From Roseicyclus salinarum (GTDB lineage: Bacteria; Pseudomonadota; Alphaproteobacteria; Rhodobacterales; Rhodobacteraceae): 64,000 nt of DNA. Of the stretch, positions 1 through 6,616 are shown one piece after another; within the stretch, counting starts at the first letter, position 1, and every line of letters begins with the position of its first letter. The translations under genes were made by a program, and so were the position numbers. The stretch is taken from contig NZ_JARRSA010000009.1 of NCBI RefSeq assembly GCF_029624655.1, forward strand, positions 92,012 to 156,011. Direction: 5' to 3'. The notes below the pieces were generated by a model. The model ran no database searches and was not told where the DNA came from. It worked only from the letters and a program-made list of their open reading frames with translations.

Positions 1-230
1 CCGTCCCGGCGCAGGCTGAAGCGCCGCCCGTGAGGAACGCTCCCATCTGCAAAATCAGCGCCTTGCAGCCCCTTCTTGACGTGCCCGGGGCTGTCCGTCC
101 CGGGCACGCCGCATGTCTCCGCAAACCCGGGCGACGGCTTTTGCCGCCAGGTCGCGCCCTGCCGAAGGAGCGCGATCAGCTCCGCCGACAGGCGCACGTC
201 GCAATCAGGGGCGGAGACGGTCGGCGTCAT
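1..230 (-). CDS. Partial uncharacterised protein downstream of pyp (5' end only)
   Basis: An open reading frame starts with ATG at 230, 16 bases after the pyp stop codon, and runs without a stop off the left edge, giving about 76 residues. The N-terminus reads MTPTVSAPDCDVRLSAELIA and then becomes Gly/Pro/His rich. Same-strand position directly behind pyp suggests co-transcription, although the ribosome-binding site is weak. I do not recognise the family. In other PYP-bearing bacteria the chromophore genes (tyrosine ammonia lyase, p-coumaroyl-CoA ligase) can lie nearby, but nothing in these 76 residues identifies either enzyme. It could also be a chance frame; the plus-strand frames over the same bases look less protein-like. 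Confidence 0.45.
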   Translation of the reverse strand, partial: MTPTVSAPDCDVRLSAELIALLRQGATWRQKPSPGFAETCGVPGTDSPGHVKKGLQGADFADGSVPHGRRFSLRRD

Positions 231-246
231 CCCGGGGCGATGCCGC

Positions 247-621
247 TCAGGCGCGCTTGACGAAGAGCCAGCAATGCTGCCCGTCCGCCTGCGACTTGAG
301 GTGGATCTTCACGCCCACATTCGCGCCCTTGTAGGCGAACTTGTAGTCGAAAAGGACGTTTATCTGCCCGGTCTGGTGGAACTTCAGGAATTCCCCGTGG
401 AAGCGCTTGCCCTTGGCGCAGGGGGCGACCTCGTTGAAGAAATTCAGCCCGATCACCTCGTCGGGGTTGCGGTTGGCGATCGCGCTTTCGGCCTTGTTGT
501 ACTTCACGATGGTGCCCTGGCGGTCGAGCAGCACCGCGCCGAAGGGCAGATACTCGGCGCGCTGGGGCTCGCGGGCGAGAATGTTGTCGACGTCCTGGCT
601 ACCGAAGGGGATGATTTCCAT
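247..621 (-). CDS. pyp: Photoactive yellow protein (PYP), Rhodobacter type
   Basis: This is a 124-residue cytoplasmic blue-light sensor with a PAS fold that binds p-coumaric acid through a cysteine thioester. Aligned by eye with Halorhodospira PYP, with one fewer residue at the N-terminus, the chromophore cysteine is C68 (FFNEVAPCAKGKRFHGEF). The chromophore hydrogen-bond partners are Y41 and E45, and R51 is also kept. Halorhodospira T50 is replaced by Ala and the M100 region reads YKGANVG, as in Rhodobacter capsulatus/sphaeroides PYPs, which are known for mixed absorbing forms and fast recovery. An AAGGA ribosome-binding site precedes the ATG. The gene follows the 142-residue gene at 646-1074 by 24 bases, so the two are probably one operon. 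No tyrosine ammonia lyase or coumaroyl-CoA ligase gene is seen in the window. Confidence 0.96.
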   Translation of the reverse strand: MEIIPFGSQDVDNILAREPQRAEYLPFGAVLLDRQGTIVKYNKAESAIANRNPDEVIGLNFFNEVAPCAKGKRFHGEFLKFHQTGQINVLFDYKFAYKGANVGVKIHLKSQADGQHCWLFVKRA

Positions 622-645
622 GGCTCTGGTCCTTGATGAGTGCGC

Positions 646-1074
646 TTACTGTTCGGAGGTGTCGACGCCGTCGACGTTCTTGAGAAAACTGTCGTTGTAG
701 GTCAGCGACATGTCCTGAACGCGCGCGACGGTGTGGCCGTCGAACCGCGCGCCCATGATCTCGCGCCCCTCGGGCGCGGCCCAGCGGTAGTCCAGCTTGC
801 CCATGGTGACGACGCATTGCGGGATCGTCTCGAACCTTGTGCTGTGCTGGAACCTCGCGCTGTCGACGTCGAGATCGGATGCTTCCTCGAATTCGACGAG
901 GGAACTCAGTTCGTCGATCCTGCTCTCCAGCTCCAGGCGACATGTCTGCGACATGACCTCCGCGGCGGCCTGCAAGACCCATTCGGGGTGGTCGCCGCGA
1001 ACGACGAGCGCCATGTCGTGATGGCGGAACTCGTAGCGCCCATCGGCTTCGATGAGGTGCCCAATTTGCTTCAT
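646..1074 (-). CDS. Uncharacterised 142-residue protein co-transcribed with pyp
   Basis: A soluble, acidic 142-residue protein with no signal peptide or membrane segment, beginning MKQIGHLIEADGRYEFRHHD. It is rich in Asp/Glu and ends in a polar tail. A GGAGATCACTCCGG stretch just before the ATG supplies a ribosome-binding site. It lies 24 bases upstream of pyp on the same strand, and a promoter region shared with the divergent gene at 1240 lies behind it. I do not recognise the family. Its tight linkage makes it a candidate partner or output protein for PYP, but that is inference from position only. Confidence 0.8.
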   Translation of the reverse strand: MKQIGHLIEADGRYEFRHHDMALVVRGDHPEWVLQAAAEVMSQTCRLELESRIDELSSLVEFEEASDLDVDSARFQHSTRFETIPQCVVTMGKLDYRWAAPEGREIMGARFDGHTVARVQDMSLTYNDSFLKNVDGVDTSEQ

Positions 1075-1239
1075 CCGGAGTGATCTCCTTTCGGCGGCAA
1101 TGGCGGGTTAGGCGACAGATGTTTCTGCACGGACCCCGTTTGCGCGGAGAATCTCAAGAAAGCCTTTCCAGGGGGATCGACAGCCGCGCGGTAATGCCTA
1201 AGATTCGATGCGTTCAACACCGCAAGAGGGGTGAAAAGG

Positions 1240-1392
1240 ATGACTGGATCGGTCGAGCTTCGCGTGCGCGACGGGGAGGCGGACATCCTCGTCTACACCT
1301 TCGACACCGCCTCGAAGGCCGCGGACATGATCCACTTCCTGTCGGACTTCTTCCCCGCCGCACAGTTCCTCGTGCAGCCGCTTCGGCACTGA
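1240..1392 (+). CDS. 50-residue microprotein divergent from the pyp operon
   Basis: This short reading frame starts with ATG behind a strong purine-rich site (AAGAGGGGTGAAAAGG) and encodes 50 residues beginning MTGSVELRVRDGEADILVYT and ending in QPLRH. The composition (balanced charged residues, hydrophobic AADMIHFLSDFFPAAQFLV segment, few Arg/Pro runs) looks like real protein, unlike the competing frames here. It is transcribed away from the 646-1074/pyp operon across a 165-base intergenic region. No family is recognised. Confidence 0.6.
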   Translation: MTGSVELRVRDGEADILVYTFDTASKAADMIHFLSDFFPAAQFLVQPLRH

Positions 1393-1516
1393 ACCAGGCC
1401 GCATCGCGTTCTCCGTTTACCGGGAAGTAACCGGTCCGATCCTATGGTGGGGGTCGGCGCGTCACGTTCTTGCGCCGTCCCGTTGCCCGCCCACGCCCGC
1501 CGAGGATCTCATACGC

Positions 1517-1954
1517 ATGTGGAACGACGTGATGTGCCAGAGGGTCGGTGCGCCGCCACTTCGCTTCCTTGGAATGCGTCTCGACCACGTCGAGGCGCCG
1601 ACGCCCGCGGGGACGCGGCTTTTCCTGACGCTCTGGGCGCGGCGCACCCGCGAGAAGCGGGATTTCGTCGTTGCCCTGAGCGAGCCGGACGCCATGTGGA
1701 AGCCCACCTCCCTGATCGTTCGCGACATCGAGGGGGCTCTCGCCGCCGTGGAGGACCGCTGCGCCCGGATGCGCGCGCAGGATCTCGACGCGCCGCCGGA
1801 CGGCGCCGGCGGGCAAAGCCTGGCCGACATCATCGAGATGCAATGCCGCCTCGCCATCGACGAGCGCCGTTTCCGCGCCCTTGCAGCCAAGGCGCTCGAC
1901 CGCTGGCTTGCCTTCGAAACGCTCCAGCCCGCGCTTGACCGTGCGGCGAATTGA
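1517..1954 (+). CDS. Hypothetical protein, 145 residues
   Basis: A soluble 145-residue protein beginning MWNDVMCQRVGAPPLRFLGM. The C-terminal half is predicted largely helical (DIEGALAAVEDRCARMRAQ; ADIIEMQCRLAIDERRFRALAAKALDRWLAFETLQPAL). No catalytic motif, signal peptide or membrane span is visible. GAGGA precedes the ATG by about nine bases. Ten bases separate its stop from the next start at 1965, so the two genes probably form an operon. In characterised Rhodobacter species pyp lies near gas vesicle genes; I could not match this protein to any Gvp family, so the function is unknown. Confidence 0.7.
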   Translation: MWNDVMCQRVGAPPLRFLGMRLDHVEAPTPAGTRLFLTLWARRTREKRDFVVALSEPDAMWKPTSLIVRDIEGALAAVEDRCARMRAQDLDAPPDGAGGQSLADIIEMQCRLAIDERRFRALAAKALDRWLAFETLQPALDRAAN

Positions 1955-1964
1955 AAGGTCCGAC

Positions 1965-2993
1965 ATGCCTGCCTTGCCAACCGACAGCCGCAGCCGCAGC
2001 CGGGACCTGCGTGGTTCCACGCGCGCACACCTTGCCCGTCTTCGCGAGGCGCGCCTGAAGAAACGCCACGCGAACGCCGTGCAGGCGCCAGGCGCCGCCA
2101 CCCTGCCGTTCACCGTCGAAGAGCCGGAATGCCGCCTCGACGCCGGGCGCGTACGAGAGCTCGGCCCGCCGCCGCCGGAGGCGATGATCGCGATCGCGCG
2201 ATCCCAAGGGGAGCGCGCGGCCACCGCCATTGCCACGGCGGGGCAAAGGCCCTCTCCTGCAGGGCCCGCGCCGGCACAAGACGGCGACGAGATCGTCGCA
2301 CTTCACCCCACGATCCGGGCTCCCGCGGATGATGAGGCGGCTTCCCCGCCGTCTTCGCCGGCTTCGGAGACGCAGGATGAACCTGCTTCCACATCGCCTG
2401 CCTCCGGGCCGCTCGCGCCGGAACCCCCTGCTTCCCGGGCATGGGCATCAGCGCCGTCTTCCTGCGGTTCCGGGCCGCACGGGGCGCCGTCGCTCGCGTC
2501 CTCCGCGCCCGAATGCGCTACCGCGCCCGGCCCCTCAACCGATACGACGCCCGATACATCATCCCGACCCCTCGCCGGATCGACCGGCGCGACCCCCAAC
2601 GCACTTTCCACGGAGGCGGCGGCCGTCACGCCCCAAGAGGCACCCGTTGCGAATTCAGCCCCCGATCCGCAACGGCAGCAATGGACGCCGCACGATGCGC
2701 CCGCGACGCACGACCGGGCTGGGAACGCCACCGCCGCGGATGCGCAGGGTGCGGATGCGCAAGGTAGTGACCGAACGGTCGCGACCGATGCCGTGGATCC
2801 GCCTGAAGGCAGCGATCTCGACAGTCTGCCGGGTGCGGGTCCGGGCCTGATCTGGCTTTTTGGCGAATGCGGGATCCGAACGCTGGCCGACCTCGCGAAG
2901 GCCGACCCGGCCTGGTTGCGGAAAAGGCTGGGACTGGTGGGCGAGCTTCTCGACCTCGACCACTGGATCGCCTTCGCGCGGGACAGGACCTGA
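1965..2993 (+). CDS. Disordered Pro/Ala-rich protein with C-terminal helix-hairpin-helix domain
   Basis: The 342-residue protein starts at ATG 1965 (MPALPTDSRSRSRDLRGSTR), behind GAAAGGTC; longer versions starting further upstream would run into the preceding gene. Residues about 1-45 are Arg-rich and basic. Residues 60-280 are low-complexity Ala/Pro/Ser/Thr and probably disordered. Residues about 285-340 (LPGAGPGLIWLFGECGIRTL, then DLAKADPAWLRKRLGLVGELLDL) form a helix-hairpin-helix domain of the kind found at the C-terminus of many alphaproteobacterial proteins and in DNA-binding proteins. A nucleic-acid or scaffold role is possible but unproven. It follows the 145-residue gene by ten bases. 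Confidence 0.75.
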   Translation: MPALPTDSRSRSRDLRGSTRAHLARLREARLKKRHANAVQAPGAATLPFTVEEPECRLDAGRVRELGPPPPEAMIAIARSQGERAATAIATAGQRPSPAGPAPAQDGDEIVALHPTIRAPADDEAASPPSSPASETQDEPASTSPASGPLAPEPPASRAWASAPSSCGSGPHGAPSLASSAPECATAPGPSTDTTPDTSSRPLAGSTGATPNALSTEAAAVTPQEAPVANSAPDPQRQQWTPHDAPATHDRAGNATAADAQGADAQGSDRTVATDAVDPPEGSDLDSLPGAGPGLIWLFGECGIRTLADLAKADPAWLRKRLGLVGELLDLDHWIAFARDRT

Positions 2994-3846
2994 CGCTCTC
3001 CGCCACGTCGCGAGGCCGCAGGGACGGCGACGGCTGGCCGGACTGACAGAAGCCCCGTTCAAGATGAAGCAGTTCGTCCGTGCCAGGCGAGCCAAGTCCC
3101 GATCGTTTCGCGACGCAGGGCATCCGTGCGGGAGCGTCGCGCCCATGAGACACGCCGATCCGGCTGCGCGGCGGAAACCTGACGCTTGAGCTTCATGGCG
3201 CGTCTTTCCGGAGGCCTCCGCCAAAAGGAAAGGCAATGGCTGCCGAAGCGGCACCGGCAGTATCCGTCACCTGTCCCAGGACCCGTCCCCTTGCCCCGAG
3301 GCCTTGCGTTTCACCACGACCTATCTTCCGCGGAAGTCACTTGCGGCAGGCGCACAACGAGACGCGCCGTGTGCCGGCCAGCCCGGTCGAGGCGGAGCGG
3401 ACCCATGACAAGGCAATTCCCAGCCACACCGCGCGGCATTGCAGCAGAAGAACCGTGCGCGCCGGGACCGCGCGGTATGTCTGCGCGGCTCGAGCGGAGG
3501 ACCCGCCGGGCGATACGCCGCGCAAGACGCCCCCGCAGGCTTGCGGCGAGATGCGCTCACGAGGCCCCCATGCGACCCGGCGGGCGACGACGCCTTGGCA
3601 TCCCTCGCCGCGCCGGTCGCGAAGGCACCGCGCAAGGGGGCGTCACGCCCCACCACCGTTCGCCGCGCCGGACGCCCCGGCCGGCCTCCCTCCACGCGCG
3701 CGCTGCAGACGGCTTCGTGACAGCCGCCGTCGGGGTGATCGTGCGAAACCCCGCCGCCTGTGGCCTCCCCATGTTGCGAAAACGGCGAAAGCTGCTAGAT
3801 CGTCCGCCCCGGACGGACTTCGTCGGCCATTGAAGGGAGATGCGGC
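2994..3846. other. Gene-free stretch
   Basis: About 850 bases separate the helix-hairpin-helix gene from the symporter unit. All long frames here translate to Arg/Pro/Ala-rich, low-information sequence on both strands, typical of spurious frames in GC-rich DNA, and none has a ribosome-binding site with a recognisable domain. No tRNA, convincing terminator or repeat was found. It may be decayed sequence or a boundary between blocks. Confidence 0.6.
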
Positions 3847-4059
3847 ATCGCACCTGATCCTCGAGACGCGCGCCCCGCCGGACGCAGGCTCTGGCTTCTG
3901 ACGGTCGCGGTCGTGGTACTGGCGGGCGTCGGCGTGCCCTACGGCCTTCTCGCGGGGCCGTCGCCGGGCCTCGGCGTTCTCGGCTTCTGGCTCGTCTTCG
4001 GCATCGTGGTGATCGGCCTCGTCGTCCTTGGCGCGCTGCGCTGGAGGGACAGGCCATGA
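3847..4059 (+). CDS. Small two-helix membrane subunit paired with a sodium:solute symporter; start codon not canonical
   Basis: The frame encodes about 70 residues: APDPRDARPAGRRLWLLTVA followed by a hydrophobic helix, a short loop (YGLLAGPSPGL) and a second helix (VLGFWLVFGIVVIGLVVLGA) ending in RWRDRP. This is the layout of the small subunit that commonly precedes SSS-family transporters. The stop overlaps the symporter start (ATGA at 4056-4059), implying translational coupling. There is no in-frame ATG, GTG or TTG before the first helix: the frame is open from 3799, and the codon correctly spaced behind GAAGGGAG (3833-3839) is ATC at 3847. GTG 3913 lies inside the first helix. Either a rare ATC/ATT start, a sequence error or a recently damaged gene would explain this. 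Confidence 0.6.
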   Translation: MAPDPRDARPAGRRLWLLTVAVVVLAGVGVPYGLLAGPSPGLGVLGFWLVFGIVVIGLVVLGALRWRDRP

Positions 4060-5531
4060 TCGCGCCTGCGCTCGTCTGGACGGTCATCGCTCTCTTCGCG
4101 GCGCTTGGCGTCGCGATCGCGATCCGCGCGGCGCGGGCGAACACGGGCACGGCGGGCGACTACTATGTCGGCGGGCGCAACATCGGCGGCATGGTCGCGG
4201 GCCTGTCCTACGCGGCCACGACCTACTCGGCCTTCATGCTTGTCGTGCTGACCGGCCTGACCTACCGGGGCGGGATCGGCGCGCTCGGGTTCGAGCTGAT
4301 CTATTTCGCCGGCCTGTCGCTTCTGGTCGTGTTCGCGCCCCGGTTCTGGCTGGTCGGGCGGCGCTGGGGCTTCATCTCGCCGGCCGAGATGATCGGCGCG
4401 CGCTACGGCAGCCGCACGGTCGCGCGGGCCATGGCGATTGTCGGCATCGTCTTCCTCCTGCCCTACTGCACGACGCAGATGGCCGGCATCGGCCTGTTGC
4501 TGTCGGGCGTGACGGGGGGCGGCATCAGCCTGTTTCAGGCCGTCGCGACGGGGGCGGCGCTGGCCATGTTCTGGGCTCTGGTCGCCGGCCTGCGCTCGGT
4601 GGCGTGGACCGATGCGGCGCTGTCGGTCGTGATGTTCGTGTCGGGTCTTCTCGCGGTTGGCTTCGCGGTCTCGGCGCTGGGCGGGCCGGGGGCATTCCTC
4701 GGCACGCTTCAGGCCGAGAAACCCGAATGGCTGGGCGTGCCGGGACCGGGCTTGTGGAGCCTGCCGACCTTCGTCGCACTGTCCTTTCCGTGGTTCTTCT
4801 TCGCGCTCTCGAACCCGCAGGTCAGCCAGCGGCTTTTCATCCTGAAGGATTTCCGCGCGATGCGCCGGATGCTCCTGTGGGTGCTGGGCTTCGGTTTCCT
4901 GTTCACCCTGATCGCGGTCGTCTGGGGGCTTGCCGCGCTGCAGCTGGCGCCCGGTCTGGAGAACACGTCGATGGCGACGCCCGCGCTGCTTTCGTCGGGG
5001 GTCGTGCCGGTGTGGGTGGCGTTTCTGCTGATCCTGGGGATCCTCTCGGCGGCGATCTCGACGCTCGATTCCATCGCGCTGACCGTGGGCGCGATGGTCG
5101 CGCGCGACCTCGTGCGCCGCGAGACCGCCTCCAGCGACGCGCGCCAGATCCTCGCGGGACGGCTGATGATCGTGGCCGTCGTGCTGTTCGCGAGCTACTT
5201 CGCACTGCGGCAGACGTCGATCGTCGACCAGTTGGCGGCACTTTCGGCGGCGGGCCTGATCGTGTCGGTGCCCGCCATCGTCGGCGCCTTCTTCTGGCGC
5301 CGGGGCACGGCGGCGGGGGCACTGGCGTCGATCCTCGGGGGCGCGGGCGTGGCCGCGGTGCTTGCGATCTTCCTCGGCGTGAGCGTGTTCGATCCGACCC
5401 TGCCGTTTTCGGTGGCCGGAACAAGCGTCGCGCTGTTCGTGATCGTCAGCCTCGTCACCTCGCCCAGGCCCGGCGCCCTGGATTTCGAGGCCGAGATCGC
5501 GGCGGACCTGGCGCGGCATCGTGCGTGGTAA
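4056..5531 (+). CDS. Sodium:solute symporter (SSS family) permease
   Basis: A 491-residue inner-membrane protein with about 13 hydrophobic segments, the usual number and size for the solute:sodium symporter family (PutP/ActP/DctP-like). Early hallmarks are DYYVGGRNIGGMVAGLSYAA followed by TTYSAF, and SPAEMIGARYGSRTVARA in the loop before the next helix. FALSNPQVSQRLFILKDFRA and AISTLDSIALTVGAMVARDL are also characteristic. The substrate cannot be read from sequence; acetate, proline, pantothenate or other carboxylates are possible. Its start overlaps the stop of the small membrane subunit, and a monocistronic gap follows before the cytochrome c gene. Confidence 0.9.
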   Translation: MIAPALVWTVIALFAALGVAIAIRAARANTGTAGDYYVGGRNIGGMVAGLSYAATTYSAFMLVVLTGLTYRGGIGALGFELIYFAGLSLLVVFAPRFWLVGRRWGFISPAEMIGARYGSRTVARAMAIVGIVFLLPYCTTQMAGIGLLLSGVTGGGISLFQAVATGAALAMFWALVAGLRSVAWTDAALSVVMFVSGLLAVGFAVSALGGPGAFLGTLQAEKPEWLGVPGPGLWSLPTFVALSFPWFFFALSNPQVSQRLFILKDFRAMRRMLLWVLGFGFLFTLIAVVWGLAALQLAPGLENTSMATPALLSSGVVPVWVAFLLILGILSAAISTLDSIALTVGAMVARDLVRRETASSDARQILAGRLMIVAVVLFASYFALRQTSIVDQLAALSAAGLIVSVPAIVGAFFWRRGTAAGALASILGGAGVAAVLAIFLGVSVFDPTLPFSVAGTSVALFVIVSLVTSPRPGALDFEAEIAADLARHRAW

Positions 5532-5638
5532 GACGTGCCCCTGCCGGCCGAGGGCTGTCGTTGTGTCGCGGTTTCAACGGCGGCGCATGAACCAGATCCC
5601 ATCAGGGAGCAAATGCGAATGACTGGAGTGAACTCAAG

Positions 5639-6523
5639 ATGAACTTCCAAATCGACGACGTGACGGGCCCGGCCCGCGCCATCACCTTCGGCGGTCTCGC
5701 GATCCTTCTGTTCCTCGCCGCGCAGGACGTCGCAACCCGCACGCCCGACGCCGCCCCCGAGGCGAGCGAGAGCGCCGAGGCGCAGGACGCGAGCGAAACG
5801 GCAGACCCCGCCGAGACGCAGATGGCGGAGGCGGAGGCAACCGGAGAAACCGACATGGCCGCCGCGGATGCGGCTGCCGAGCCCACTCCGGCGACCGAGG
5901 AAGCCCCCGCCGAGACGCAAACGGCGGAGGCGGAGACCACCGAGACGGACATGGCCGCCACGGATATGGCCGCCGAGCCCGCTCCGGCGACAGACGATGC
6001 TCCAGCCGAGACGCAAACGGCGGAGGCGGAGGCCAGCGGCGAGACGGACATGGCCGAGGCGGATATGGCGGAGCCCGCTCCGGCGACCGAGGAAGCTCCC
6101 GCCGAGACGCAGGGTGCGGAGACGGAGGGCGAAGCCGCCGCCGCGCCCGAAGCCGAGGCGTCCGGCGCTGATGGCGCTGGTGACTGGCCGGCAGAACAGA
6201 TGGCCTATCTCGACGGCGACGCCGCCGCGGGTGAGCAGGTCTGGCGCCAATGCGCGGCCTGCCACGTCGCCGACCAGGAGCAGAACCGCGTCGGTCCACA
6301 CCTCGTGGGCATCGTCGGACGTGACGTCGCCTCGATCGAGAGCTTCCGCTATTCGAACGCGCTGCAGGAGCTTCAGGGGCAGGTCTGGACGCCGGAGGAA
6401 CTCGATGCGTGGATCGAGAACCCGCGCGGCTATGCGCGCGGCACCTCGATGGGCTACGGCGGTCTGCGCGACGAGGGGCAGCGCCGGGATCTTCTGGCCT
6501 ATCTCGCCAGCCTCCAGGACTGA
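5639..6523 (+). CDS. Membrane-anchored class I cytochrome c with long acidic repeat linker
   Basis: The 294-residue protein has an N-terminal uncleaved anchor (residues about 12-30, ARAITFGGLAILLFLAAQDV), then about 150 residues of Ala/Glu/Thr/Pro-rich linker, then a periplasmic cytochrome c domain from about residue 185. The heme-binding motif is C205-AAC-H209 and the likely axial methionine is M271 in ARGTSMGYGGLRD. The domain resembles the mitochondrial-type soluble c2/cy family (GPHLVGIVGRDVASI). The arrangement matches cytochrome cy, which carries electrons between bc1 and oxidases while tethered to the membrane. The linker is made of 32-33-residue tandem repeats. It converges on the gamma-glutamyltransferase gene. 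Confidence 0.92.
   Translation: MNFQIDDVTGPARAITFGGLAILLFLAAQDVATRTPDAAPEASESAEAQDASETADPAETQMAEAEATGETDMAAADAAAEPTPATEEAPAETQTAEAETTETDMAATDMAAEPAPATDDAPAETQTAEAEASGETDMAEADMAEPAPATEEAPAETQGAETEGEAAAAPEAEASGADGAGDWPAEQMAYLDGDAAAGEQVWRQCAACHVADQEQNRVGPHLVGIVGRDVASIESFRYSNALQELQGQVWTPEELDAWIENPRGYARGTSMGYGGLRDEGQRRDLLAYLASLQD
5810..6130 (+). repeat. Tandem 96-99-bp coding repeats in the cytochrome c linker
   Basis: The segment GCCGAGACGCA recurs at 5810, 5909, 6005 and 6101, a spacing of 99, 96 and 96 bases. Each unit encodes about 32 residues of the type AETQTAEAE, then GETDMA, then EPAPATEEAP. Units keep the reading frame, so the linker can lengthen or shorten without disrupting the heme domain. 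Confidence 0.85.
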
Positions 6524-6534
6524 GCGGGAGATGC

Positions 6535-6570
6535 GCGGCCCCTGCCCCGCCCGCGCGGGCCGGGGGCCGC
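6535..6570. terminator. GC-rich hairpin between convergent genes
   Basis: GCGGCCCC at 6535-6542 pairs with GGGGCCGC at 6563-6570, with further GC pairing inside. It lies between the convergent cytochrome c and gamma-glutamyltransferase genes. There is no U-tract on either strand, so it is at most a weak or Rho-assisted bidirectional terminator. Confidence 0.4.
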
Positions 6571-6616
6571 GTCCGGTCCGGTCCGGCCTGTGGGCCGCGC
6601 CGCGGCGCGCGGCCCT

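Noticed and set aside
76..700. Plus-strand open frames across the pyp region
   Set aside because: They are antisense to pyp and its upstream gene, whose proteins have clear family identity or natural composition.
3186..3901. Long plus-strand frames (up to 221 residues) in the 3-3.9 kb gap
   Set aside because: Translations are Arg/Pro/Ala/His-rich with no domain; both strands and several frames are open, typical of GC-rich noncoding DNA.
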